Source: Chara braunii
Taxonomy: Eukaryota > Streptophyta > Charophyceae > Charales > Characeae
Reading direction: 5' to 3'
Assembly (NCBI GenBank): GCA_003427395.1
Contig: BFEA01000073.1
Span: 600,596-644,342, forward strand
DNA length: 43,747 nucleotides
This document shows positions 1 to 8,593 of this stretch, piece by piece; positions within the stretch are counted from its first letter, which is position 1, and each line of letters starts with the position of its first letter. The notes beneath the pieces were generated by a model. That model saw only the letters and a program-made list of their open reading frames with translations, had not been told where the DNA came from and made no database searches. Position numbers and translations under genes: made by a program.

Positions 1-790
1 AACCTTTGGATCCAAAGTAGCTTCCAAACCAAAACTACCCACCATAGTGCCTTTCAGCGGCCCAACCCCACCTGCCAGACCCCTGCATCGCGATGCCCAA
101 TCTCACCAGGCCTCACACCCCCAACTGCTAGGTAACAGAGTGGCACGACCCACCCCAGAAAACCCCAACTGCTAGGCTACAGGGCAGAGCGACTCATCGC
201 GGCTCCGGCCACCATCGACTGAGTACGATACCACCAATAGACTCTAGAGTGCCTTTCACCCTCAACAAGTCCCAAGATCTTGCTACAAGGTCTCATGCCC
301 CCGTACAGCTCGAGTTACAGGGCAGTGCAACCACGCCCCAGCACCGGCCAGCGTCGTTCTGGCCTTGTCTATTCGCAATCCTCTGGGACACAAGACATCA
401 GCAGATACCACCCGAGCCACCAATCATCACCATGGCAGCAGCTCGGATCATCCAGCTCTTTCAGGCAGTGGTTGCAATCATTCAACACAAACCAACTCAA
501 CCCCCTCCGGCAAGACTTACCACGGTGGAGCCACCATCTCCACCGCTGCTGTGCCCTATTTCCACCCTGCAGGCTAGCCCCTTTGCCGCAGAGCGCCTTA
601 TCTCCAACCATCTCAAGCCACACAACCCACTGCCGCCAGTGCCGAACTAATTTTTTTTTAATCCAATTGAAAATTTAGAAGTCAGAAACCTTATACCCCA
701 CCAACAAATCACCCTCAAGGGCCTCAACCCTCACATAACGAGAGACAGGGAAAACTAGCCTCTGTCCCTGTGAGATTCCCACATCTATCC
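1..790. other. C-rich, G-poor non-coding or degraded region
   Basis: This stretch is rich in C and A on the + strand and poor in G. It holds a 44-bp-period direct repeat: the words starting at 119 and 163 both read CCCCAACTGCTAGG. Proline- and serine-rich frames are open between about 249 and 678 but begin at GTG rather than ATG, overlap one another in several frames and resemble nothing I recognise. Their openness follows from the scarcity of G-containing stop codons. Similar composition recurs at 2100-2900 and 11,220-11,670, so this may be a piece of a dispersed repeat. I see no gene here that I can support. Confidence 0.4.
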
Positions 791-899
791 CAAACTCATC
801 AGTGTATAAGACGCTTACAAAGAACCCCCCCGATATTACTTCCTCCCTCTAAAACAAACAAACTCATCAGTGTATAAGACGCTTACAAAGAACCCCCCC
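791..899. repeat. 41-bp direct repeat, period 68 bp
   Basis: The 41 bases at 791-831 recur without change at 859-899, ending in a C-run in both places. The 27 bp between them are unrelated. Identity over 41 bp indicates a recent local duplication. It sits at the head of the proline-rich frame that follows. Confidence 0.85.
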
Positions 900-1292
900 A
901 AACCTCTGTCCTTTTACTGCCTCCGCCGGAAGGTGGCCCCTCACCTCACCGGCCCCAGTTCAGAACAACCCCCTAACAGTCACTCCTGGCCCCTCAAAGG
1001 CATACAGTTCCCCCTAAAGTACACCCTCACAGAGCAAGAGTTCCCCCTTCCTCCTGTCCCACCCCCTCCTGGTGAAACAGCCCTCTCCATCTCTAACCTT
1101 GCCAAAGGCAAACGCCTTGTCCCCTCTCCCCAACCACCAAGGCCAGTCCAACCCCAAACCAGCCTGGCCCAGATAAGGACAATCCCAGGCTACCGCCCCT
1201 ATCTCCCCAAGGTCAAAGACCTCCCACCTTGTGCAGACCTCGCAGAGAGGATCTCCAGTCCTGAAGAAGATAGTCCTCGTCAATCCTGGTAA
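870..1292 (+). other. Proline-rich open frame, possible retroelement ORF1 fragment
   Basis: A 140-codon frame is open here. It starts at GTG, inside the second copy of a 41-bp repeat, and has no in-frame ATG at its start, so the true 5' limit is unknown. The product would be rich in Pro, Ser and Leu, with the local motif PPVPPPPGETALS around residues 67-79. A similar motif, PTPPPSGEKTLS, occurs in the frame at 2549-2872, which hints that both derive from one dispersed coding repeat such as the ORF1 of a retroelement. No domain is recognisable. The base composition alone (C-rich, G-poor) could keep this frame open, so I rate it weak. Confidence 0.15.
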
Positions 1293-1299
1293 GCCCAAT

Positions 1300-1776
1300 C
1301 ACCTAATCAACGCAGAATGAGCCTCACTCCCAGTATGGAGTACAATTCATACATGTCAAACTAGACAATCATCCAAGATGGTGATATCGAAATCCAGATT
1401 TGAAAAACCAATTTGATGAAACGATACAAGACACTGATTTACGAACCTCAAACAATTATCGTACAAACAGATTTTAGAATTTACGAAAACATGATCCTAG
1501 TACAAGTGAAAAAAGAAAAAAGAAAAAAGAAGATCCTAGTACAAGTGTATTAAGAAGTACTGGTTAAGCTGTGCGAATGGACTTTCGACCCTCTAATTGG
1601 AATTATCATTCAGAAAATCACCCCAGTAATTGGAATTAAGATGAACCTGATGACCAGTGATCGTAGATCGTATTAATAATCGTCCTGTAAGAAGGAGATT
1701 TAGAAAACTCGCAATTATTACTACCTTAGATTCAGAGTTATAGATAACACAAATCGATTTAGTGCTCAAGAGTAGA

Positions 1777-1778
<2 letters not shown>
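1300..1778. other. AT-rich gap with A-rich microsatellite between short direct repeats
   Basis: No coding frame or RNA gene is visible. The 16-mer GATCCTAGTACAAGTG occurs at 1493-1508 and 1532-1547, separated by a tract of A6G-like units. This resembles a short insertion of (AAAAAAG)n between duplicated bases, or a small tandem duplication. The stretch ends at a T29 run. Confidence 0.4.
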
Positions 1779-1809
<31 letters not shown>

Positions 1810-1935
1810 AAAACACCCTAGGAGTTGCTACGGATGCTGATAAGAGCAGACACCCCTAGCATTCCCGGGAGGCTCCATCTATTGGTGGGGAGCTGCACCT
1901 GCCGGAAACCGGGTCCAGCGTCCCTGAACATAATC
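1779..1935 (-). mobile_element. LINE 3' end, minus strand (T29 = poly(A) tail)
   Basis: Read on the minus strand, this is the 3' terminus of a non-LTR retrotransposon. The conserved box (1925-1876) matches the 3' UTR of the large LINE at 10768-10816 almost base for base. About 25 bp after it comes a hairpin (arms 1861-1851 and 1836-1826), then 18 nt, then an A29 tail (T1779-T1807 on +). The hairpin loop is identical to one at 4038-4051. Nothing upstream (1936 onward) is recognisable as reverse transcriptase, so the copy is probably strongly 5'-truncated, as is typical of LINE insertions. Confidence 0.75.
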
Positions 1936-2548
1936 TTTTTCCAATGACTGCCTGCCAGCATTGATTAGTAGAAGTAAGAGGAGAAGTAAGAGATTTACAT
2001 GGTTTATGGATAGATCTTCAGCCACCCGGTAGATCGCTTTATAGCTGACCACAATACAACCCCGACTCCTTACCGTGCTTACTTACCCCCCGCTATTTCT
2101 CAACAATCGGCCCTACGAAGGGCCAAATATGCTAACCCAGCCCGCCCACCCAGCCCACCATTTTCGTAACAAGCCGCCGCCCTAACTCTCCCACCTCCAT
2201 CAGAAATCAGCAAGTCCAGCCATAGCCAACAGCGAACACACAAACCACCTTAAGCAGAGCAGAACTCGCCAGAGCGCCAAAATCCGTCCAAGTCTCGAAG
2301 TCTGGGGAAAGGGAACTTCATTCGCCATCATCCATCATACTTACGGGGAGGCTCAACCGATGTTGCAGCAAATCAAAGGATCTCCACCGCTTCCCCCATC
2401 ACTCTCCTCCCCCTATCCCCATCCTCCCCTTAACTCAAGGCGATCCACCTTGTCCATTTAGGCTTCAAATGGGTAAAACCATCACAGATTTATGAATATC
2501 ATGTCGAAACCGAACTCTGGGAGCTAAACAGAGGGTTGTGCTAGTAAA
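1936..2548. other. Degraded intergenic sequence, C-rich from about 2090
   Basis: No gene is visible. A perfect 6-bp hairpin (GGCCCT, loop ACGA, AGGGCC) lies at 2109-2124. From about 2090 the + strand turns C-rich and G-poor, like 1-1300. The sequence next to 1935 could be the truncated body of the minus-strand LINE copy, but I cannot read any reverse transcriptase motif in it. Confidence 0.35.
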
Positions 2549-2872
2549 GTGCTCCATGAAGAATCCACCACAAAACCCCCTCCACCACCCTTCAACCATC
2601 ACCATTCACCAAACCCTACCCCACCACCTTCGGGAGAGAAGACATTAAGCCTCCCCCCACCCGCTAGTTACCTCAGCTTTAACTCCACCTGCACTCACAA
2701 GGCTAGCAGCACGAAGGCCTTAACGGCCATCCCTCGACCAATCGGTCAATGGATGGTGTGGCGACACCTCATCGAGCCCGTCGACGAGTTTCCACAGGGG
2801 GTTCAAGTTACCAGCAGAAATGTCCATCTGCCACCTAGGATTATCTGGTTGAAAGAGGGAGGAGGAACCTAG
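2549..2872 (+). other. Proline-rich open frame, possible dispersed-repeat coding fragment
   Basis: This frame of 107 codons starts at GTG and carries the motif PTPPPSGEKTLS about 28 residues in, close to PPVPPPPGETALS in the frame at 870-1292. The C-terminal third is less biased and includes tryptophan and hydrophobic residues. No known domain is recognisable. It could be a fragment of an ORF1-type protein or simply non-coding C-rich DNA. The shared motif is the only argument for coding origin. Confidence 0.15.
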
Positions 2873-3172
2873 TCTTGACGCCCAAGAAGCTCACGTGGCA
2901 CTGTCCCAACCTCCCCTCTCATGCCATCTGCACGACACCATCGCCAATCTCCTCACTGCCACATACTCCCCCCTGCGACCCTTGACGTTCAGCATCTCCG
3001 CGTCATCCTCACATCGAATTCCCCGTTCAGCATCCCGGCGCTGTCCTCATGTGGAGTCCCCTTGCTGAACCGGCCACACTGCACCCGCGGCAGCGCAGCG
3101 CCACCAGACTCAGGGTGTCACATTGCTTCCGTTCCGCCCAGCTTCAATCATGGCCCCGGCATCTCAAACTGT
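2873..3172. other. C-rich spacer before a LINE 3' end
   Basis: No supported gene. The sequence stays C-rich and contains short imperfect repeats (CGTTCAGCATC at about 2986 and 3023). It may belong to the retroelement copy whose 3' end follows. Confidence 0.3.
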
Positions 3173-3668
3173 TTTATACATGTTTTCATATGGGATGCTG
3201 GGCCCGGTTCCCAGCACGTGCTGCTCCCCACGAATAGATTGGAGCATGCTTCTTTGCTTGTGTGCCATGTAGTTTGGCTGCTTCATTGGTGATGCCTTGT
3301 GCTTCACTCGCTGTTGCTGTGCTGCTCGTCTGCTTGCGCTGTCGTTCATGCAGCTAGTTTCGGTGTTGTCTGGTTGGGTTGCACCGGCAGCATTGCCTGG
3401 TGCTTCGCCGAGTCATTGCCTGCTGCGGTGTTCCGCTTGTGGACAGTCTGCTTTCAACAAGAGTCAAAGAATTCATGACCCAAACCACCAATACACGGAT
3501 TCTGCAGATTGTCGAGGGTTCAGCCTTTTGTGTTTTTTTGGTACTTGCCCTTTTCTTTGTTTCTTTGCCTTCCTGCTCCTTGGCTTGTTGCCTTTTCCTT
3601 TTCTGCCTAGTGCTCTTTCTTTCCTTTGCTGCCGTTTGGCTTGTTGTTGCCTTTTTCTTTGCTGCCAA

Positions 3669-3910
3669 GTGCTGTTTGTTTGCCCACCTGGCTCCCCCAT
3701 GCCCTCCAGCCTATTTTCTTTGCTGCGTCCATCCAGTGCATTGTTGCCTAGTGATGTTTGTCTGCCCACCCGCCTTCCCCATGCCTTCCAGCCTATGTTC
3801 TTTGCTGCGGCCATCCAGTGCCTTGTTGCCTAGTGCTGTTTGTCTGCTCACCCGCCTCCCCCATGCCCTCCAGCCTCTGTTCTTTGCTGCTGCTTGCCAT
3901 CCAAAGCCTT
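3669..3910. repeat. 82-bp minisatellite, about three units
   Basis: Units start at 3669, 3751 and 3833, each opening with GTGNTGTTTGT and containing the words CCCCCATGCCCTCCAGCC (variant bases in unit 2) and TTCTTTGCTGC. Spacing is exactly 82 bp twice; the third unit decays after about 60 bp. A weaker precursor pattern of TTTGCTGCC and GCTTGTTGCC words runs from about 3560. Confidence 0.8.
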
Positions 3911-4020
3911 GTTGCTTCACGACTTTTACCCTGCCGTTTTTCTGCCTTGCTGTTTTTGCCTTGCTGCCATTTGGCTTGATTTTGCCTTATGGTTCTTTTT
4001 TGCTTCATGGCCTTTCACTA

Positions 4021-4068
4021 GGGGAGTAGAGGGAGTGTCTGCTCTTATCAGCACTTCCTCTACTCCCC
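4021..4068 (+). other. Retroelement 3'-terminal hairpin, 17-bp stem
   Basis: GGGGAGTAGAGGGAGTG (4021-4037) pairs with 4052-4068 with a single mismatch. The 14-nt loop TCTGCTCTTATCAG (4038-4051) is identical to the loop of the minus-strand hairpin at 1861-1826, whose stem sequence is different. It lies 13 nt before the A tail, a position fitting an RNA structure read by the element's reverse transcriptase; that role is inferred. Confidence 0.7.
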
Positions 4069-4098
4069 AACATAGATGTTTAAAAAAAAAAAAAAAAA

Positions 4099-4573
4099 GC
4101 CTGACATTTCATGCATTCAGTTCACGGGCATGCCTGGCCACAGTCTCCATTTCATGTGTTGTTTACAAGCACACCTCTCGAGACAACAAGCCGTGGCACG
4201 GCCGCAGAAGTCTTGTACCACACAAACACGTGTACTTGCTCTATCAATTTCTTCTTAACACACACGCACACACACATGCACAATGTGCACCAGAGCTGCA
4301 GCCATGCCACTGATGGTGGACTGGGTGCTGGTGAAATGCCTGCTCAGCATAGGCCTGGCCATGCACCCAAGGCAGCATCCACCAGGTTGTTAATTTGTTG
4401 TAAGGTCAATGGCAGGTCCCAAGACATGTTGGTTGGTGAACAAGCAAAGAGGCTCAATCCATATGAGATGCGATAATGCACAAGTGGAACAATCCCTGAA
4501 AGTTTCTCCAAAACAAAGGAGTGTTTAAAAGGGGAGGGGGAGAACTTGAAAGGTCGTTGAGCGAGCATAGTAC
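4099..4573. other. Non-coding interval, probably intron or 3' flank of the filamin-like gene
   Basis: No confident exon is visible. A short CA-rich run lies at 4260-4282. The minus-strand frame continues open to 4344 beyond the predicted donor at 4573, but the residues after it have no filamin character. I treat this as intron. Confidence 0.35.
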
Positions 4574-5008
4574 CTGCATCGACTGCCACATCATAAGGGC
4601 TCTGAGCAACTGGGCTTCCCTTGTGTCGCACATGAAGTACGCTCCCGCCGGGTCGTGCAAACCGTACGGCAACCGAATGAATGCCTTTTCCTGAGAAAGT
4701 GGACTGGAAGGGTTCGCTTTCTATTGCGCTGCGCAAGGTCGGACGTGTCACATTAGGTTGGGCTATTCCCTGGATGATAGTACCCCAACGATCAGTCGAG
4801 ACGACAAACTGCGATGTCAAGCGACCGTCTTGTGTTGAGATGGTGCAAGTGAACTGAAGTATGTTCCCCAATCCATCTCTCTCTGCTGTGATGACATTCA
4901 AATAGGTATCCCTGGGCATGATTTGTATCATGGTTGGCTGATTGGGAATGGCATAGTGGGCCTCGATAACCGGGCCAGTGACCACACAATTGGGTAGAGA
5001 AACAGCAG
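4574..5008 (-). CDS. Internal exon encoding a filamin-type Ig-like repeat (partial gene)
   Basis: The minus-strand frame 5054-4344 contains one filamin/ABP280-like repeat. Near its start comes LPNCVVTGP, then a strand ending in IMPRD, and near its end SVAVRFARPGGSVLHVRHKG followed by SPYDVAV. This is the usual G-P near strand A and the V-x-V-x-x-x-G-S/P-Y-x-V-x-V ending of filamin repeats. Filamin repeats are protein-binding beta-sandwiches, often in tandem in actin cross-linkers or adhesion proteins. A strong 3' splice signal, (CTAC)n then CAG, precedes 5008, and a donor GATGCAG|GTACT follows 4574, giving an internal exon of 435 bp. The flanking exons are not identified. The ATG at 5054 would be an alternative start only if the upstream signal is not used. 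The homology was judged by eye. The gene runs antisense to the LINE at its 5' side. Confidence 0.5.
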
Positions 5009-5031
5009 CTGTAGGTAGGTAGGTAGGTAGG
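5009..5031 (-). promoter_or_regulatory. 3' splice site with (CTAC)n microsatellite as polypyrimidine tract
   Basis: On + this is CTGTAG followed by GTAGG-type repeats to 5030; on the minus strand it is five CTAC units ending in CTACAG. The tetranucleotide microsatellite itself supplies the pyrimidine tract and the AG of the predicted acceptor. Changes in repeat number could alter splicing; that is inference. Confidence 0.4.
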
Positions 5032-5324
5032 GGTCCGTCAGCCATGAGTAGCAAAGACAGATATAGAAATAGTTAGCAAATCAGCAAGGGCACAAAGCGG
5101 AAAGAGGAACTCAACTATCTCTAAGCCAAACAATATATTATTCAGACCATCAGAACAAATATCCATAAGAGGAACTCAACTATCTCTAAGCCAAACAATA
5201 TATTATTCAGACCATCAGAACAAATATCCATAAGGTACGGAAACAACTCAAAGACTCTGTCTGGTCCAAGCTGCCATGTAGGGTGATGGTCCTAAGTGCT
5301 GGTCACACTGAGGTAGAAGAGTAG
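5032..5324. other. Spacer with a 65-bp tandem duplication
   Basis: The bases 5102-5166 are repeated at 5167-5231 with no differences that I can see, continuing three bases further. No gene is visible. The 5' end of the LINE may lie in this interval, but I cannot place it. Confidence 0.5.
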
Positions 5325-5867
5325 GGACGGAGGTGGACTGGGAGTATTAACGAGGGGAAGGGTAGGGAAGGTGGCCTATCCTGTCAGGAAAACCATTGGC
5401 TGCTGCTGCCAGTAAGAAGGAAAGAGGATATTTGGGAGGTAGGGTTATCAGAACCTCCAGGAGCGGTATACGGAGAGATTACAGTTCTTGGCACTTCCTT
5501 CCCGGTTCTCTCTCTCGCCAATGAGACTAGCACTCAGGATGAGGAGACTCCAATTCAACAACAGATTTCTAGACTTCTCAATGAATATCTTCCCAATGGG
5601 GTTACATCCATTCTTACACTCACCACAGAGTCAAAGAAGTTAGCGGAAAGGGATGTATACCTGAAATATGATCCATCAAAACAGACAGACCTCAGATGGA
5701 TGGGAGGAGAAGCGCTTAGATAAATGCAGCTGTTAAAAATCAAAGCTAGTAATTTTTGGTCTGAGACAGATGTTGCCACCATTTTAGTAAGACTTTTGAA
5801 ACATAGTACATTGGAAGCTGGTGGTGCATTAGATCAGGGGGTGTGGCAACCATTGAGAGAATCATGA
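5325..5867 (+). pseudogene. ORF1-like remnant of the LINE
   Basis: One frame is open from 5325 to 5867 except for a single TAA at 5721. It reads as ordinary protein, with stretches such as ISRLLNEYLPNGVTSILTL and KLAERDVYLKYDPSKQTDLR before the stop and KIKASNFWSETDVATILVRL after it. It is bounded upstream by TAG at 5322 and downstream by TGA at 5865. The product lies directly upstream of ORF2, where L1-like elements keep ORF1. No RRM or CCHC motif is visible, so assignment to ORF1 rests on position and on the protein-like frame. It could instead be an N-terminal extension of ORF2 lost to mutation. Confidence 0.4.
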
Positions 5868-5952
5868 GACCCCTAAATTACTGGTATATTTCCAGTATAC
5901 CCTCTACCTTAAAGAATGATAAATGAATGGTTATAAGTAGTAATATAAAATA

Positions 5953-7365
5953 ATGGAGGGAATTAAAGTAATTGATGCATTATATAATAAAGATAAGGAT
6001 TGGAGGTCACTAAGAAGGAAAGCAGACTTGGATTTGAAGACGCTGAATGTTAATGGCCTAGCATCAACTCATCATACAAAAAAACAGGCAATCTACGACC
6101 AGTTAAAAGGTATAGGGGGAAGAGACTGGCCTGATGTAATATGTATCCAGGAAACTCACCTTATGAATACGGATGTGCATAATCATACACATAAGGTAAT
6201 ATGGCCATACCAAGCCTTTAGGGCCCATGCACCGAGGTCTGGTAGTGCGGGGGTAGCTATTTGGATCCCCCCAAATTCCAGGGCGGATCCAATTTATGCG
6301 GAAGTCGATAAAGAAGAAGGAAGATGGGCCTTCGTACTAGTAATGTTTGAAATAGAGGTGGTATGCATCCTATGTGTATATGGGCCTAATGAAGTTCATG
6401 AAAGACAAAAAAATTCCGAGTCCCTTCCTCGCCTACCACAGGGGATTCCAGTTATTATAGCTGGAGATTTTAATGCAGCACCAAATCGACACCTGGATAA
6501 ATTATACATTTCATCCCCATGTCCTGGTTATATTGAGTCAGATGAGATAATAATAAATAATCTATGTCATTCCCTCAATGTCTTTAATGCTTATAGACGA
6601 ATCAATCCTACGCAGAGGTCGTTCTCCTGTTTTAGAAAGGGTCAATCTAGTCGAGGGTCTAAATCCCGTATTGACCTTATCCTAATATCTGAAGAATTAC
6701 AAGGGGCTATACAGTTTGCTGAGATCTTTCCGAAAAGTCCGTTACCAGGTCTAGACCATGCTATGTGTGTTGCAGTTCTATCCTTCAAAAAAGAAACAGA
6801 CCAGGGTAAAGGATTTTATAAACTGAATACATACCATTTAAAGATTGAAAACTTCATTTCCTTTCTAAAGGATGTGTGGACCTTCTGGCGTGACCAGAGG
6901 GACCTCATACAAGTTGATGTAAATCGGTTCAACAATGGCCTAGCATTTCTAGGACGTAAATGCAATGAATACTCTAAACTCCTTGCCTCTCAAAAGCACT
7001 ACAAAGAAACATGTTTGCATCAGAAAATTCAACAGCTCCAACAACAGGAGAATGAATCTGATGAGAAAGGAATTTTAGAACCTCAGTTGTTGGCTCAAAT
7101 GGAATACAGGTGGCAAGGAATAAGGATTAGAGGTAAGCTAAGAAAGCACCAAATGGAAGGGGAGATGGATGCAAGATTCTTTTCTTTAGCAAAAATAAAC
7201 TCAGGTCGTACGATTATTGAAGCGCTAGAAGACCCCTTTCATAGAAATATTCCGTTGGCCACGTCCTCAGCCTCATGTATGAAAATAGCTAGAGATTTCT
7301 TCCAAGATCTCTTTAAATCACAAACTAAAAGCATACCAGAAATTCAAAGAATTCAGGAAATATAA
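5953..7365 (+). pseudogene. LINE ORF2, N-terminal AP-endonuclease domain and linker (open for 470 codons)
   Basis: This frame starts at an ATG (5953), with an in-frame TAA 12 bases before it, and stays open for 470 codons. The endonuclease/exonuclease/phosphatase signature is complete. Asn34-Gly35 (LNVNG) and the metal ligand Glu67 (IQETH) come first. Then come Tyr143 (YGPN), Asp172 and Asn174 (GDFN), Asp241 (SRIDLIL) and Asp268-His269 (LDH). In LINEs this domain nicks the target site to prime reverse transcription. The residues after about 285 are a linker rich in charged residues and Gln. The frame ends at TAA 7363, but the same frame clearly continues into the reverse transcriptase, so the stop is a mutation, not the natural end. 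The endonuclease part alone would be intact if translated. Confidence 0.85.
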
Positions 7366-8530
7366 AAGTTTCTTATGCCTATAGGCAAAGCAATAATTGA
7401 AGAACATAGAGAGAAGTTAGAAATATCTGTTACAAAGGGGGAAATATGGACAGCACTAATGTTGATGGAAGAGGAAAAGACTTCATGCATTGATGGTCTC
7501 CCCACGGAATTTTGGGAGACCTTATGGGAATTCATTTCACAAGACCTCATGAATTTTTACCAGGCAGTTTGGAACTCAGGACAAATGGGATAATTTGTAG
7601 GTCAAGGGATCTTAACTCTGCTTTATAAAAAGGGGGATAAAACAGATATTCGTAACTATCGTCCTATCACCCTACTAACGATGGTCTACAAACTAATGGC
7701 GAAAGCCTTGGCCAATAGACTTTCTAAAATCATTGCTGAAATTATTCATCCAGAGCAGACAGGGTTTATTAAAGGAAGGAATATCCAAGATAATATACTA
7801 TCAGTCAATGAGTTGATTAGGATACCACGGCAATCCAAACATAATGCGGCCTTCATATTTATAGATTTTGAGAAAGTTTATGATCATGTGGATTGGTTAT
7901 TCCTAGATAAATGTTTATAAAAATTTAATTTTGGTCCAAATTTTAGGAGGTGAGTGAAAATATTACATAGGAATGCTACAACCAGGGTAATGGTAAATGG
8001 CAATATATCTCCCCCTATTTCTTTACAGAGATCAGTGAGACAAGGGGCCCCAATTGCCCCATATCTTTTTGTCATAATCATGGAGGCTTTAGCAGCTAAC
8101 CTCAGACAACATAAGGATATTAAAAGAATTCAAGTGTCATCTATACCAGAGGAAGCTATTCCTATTTGCTCTCTCTTTGCTGATGATCTATCCCTGATGG
8201 TAGAAACATCTAAAATGAATATGGAAGCTATAAGTAGTCTGATGGATAAGTTTTGTAGACTATCAGACATGACGGTAAATTTGGGTAATAAAACGATGGG
8301 GTGGTGGATTCATCATCAAGGAGTAAGACCCCCTAAACTGCCCAAAGTAAAATGACTTTCACTAGATACTCCTATTAGGGTATTAGACATTTCTCTTTCA
8401 GCAACAGGAAGACCAACAAATAATGATGAATGTATATCGGAACAAGCATATGCTAAGCTAAAAATGTGGAAGGGTAAGCATACTTCTCTCTTTGGTCATA
8501 CCCTGGTAATCAATAATGTGGTCCTAGCTG
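7366..8530 (+). pseudogene. LINE ORF2, reverse transcriptase domain (broken by stops)
   Basis: The reading frame of the endonuclease continues. In order: the finger region (KKGDKTDIRNYRPITLL, about 7630-7680), QTGFIKGRNIQDNI (about 7759-7800), motif A with the catalytic Asp at 7864-7866 (IFIDFEKVYD), RVMVNGNISPPISLQRSVRQ followed by GAP (about 7990-8055), and motif C FADD at 8176-8187. These are the hallmarks of non-LTR retrotransposon reverse transcriptase. In-frame stops lie at 7591 (TAA), 7918 (TAA), 7951 (TGA) and 8353 (TGA). The TGA at 7951 sits where relatives usually have Trp. The frame is lost within the 70-bp tandem duplication that follows. Confidence 0.9.
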
Positions 8531-8593
8531 AAAATGTGGAAGGGTAAGCATACTTCTCTCTTTGGTCATACCCTGGTAATCAATAATGTGGTC
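8461..8593. repeat. 70-bp tandem duplication inside LINE ORF2
   Basis: The 63 bases at 8461-8523 recur exactly at 8531-8593, a period of 70 bp. As 70 is not a multiple of three, the duplication shifts ORF2 by one base. The first copy runs into TAA shortly after; the second carries the onward frame. The identical copies imply the duplication is younger than most of the point mutations in the element, or an assembly slip. Confidence 0.9.

Larger units (their letters stand above)
3173..4098 (+). mobile_element. LINE 3' end with expanded 3' UTR and A17 tail, plus strand
   Basis: The conserved LINE box is at 3192-3240. A second 3'-terminal hairpin is at 4021-4068, and an A17 tail runs 4082-4098. 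Here the two elements are about 780 bp apart, whereas in the minus-strand copy at 1779-1935 they are about 15 bp apart. The extra sequence is pyrimidine-rich and contains an 82-bp minisatellite (3669-3910), so the 3' UTR seems to have expanded internally. Frames through this pyrimidine-rich part are open in several registers and look compositional rather than genic. Confidence 0.65.

Noticed and set aside
3379-4029. 216-codon Cys/Phe/Leu-rich frame as a membrane protein
   Set aside because: The sequence is a pyrimidine-rich retroelement 3' region with an 82-bp minisatellite, and several overlapping frames on both strands are equally open.
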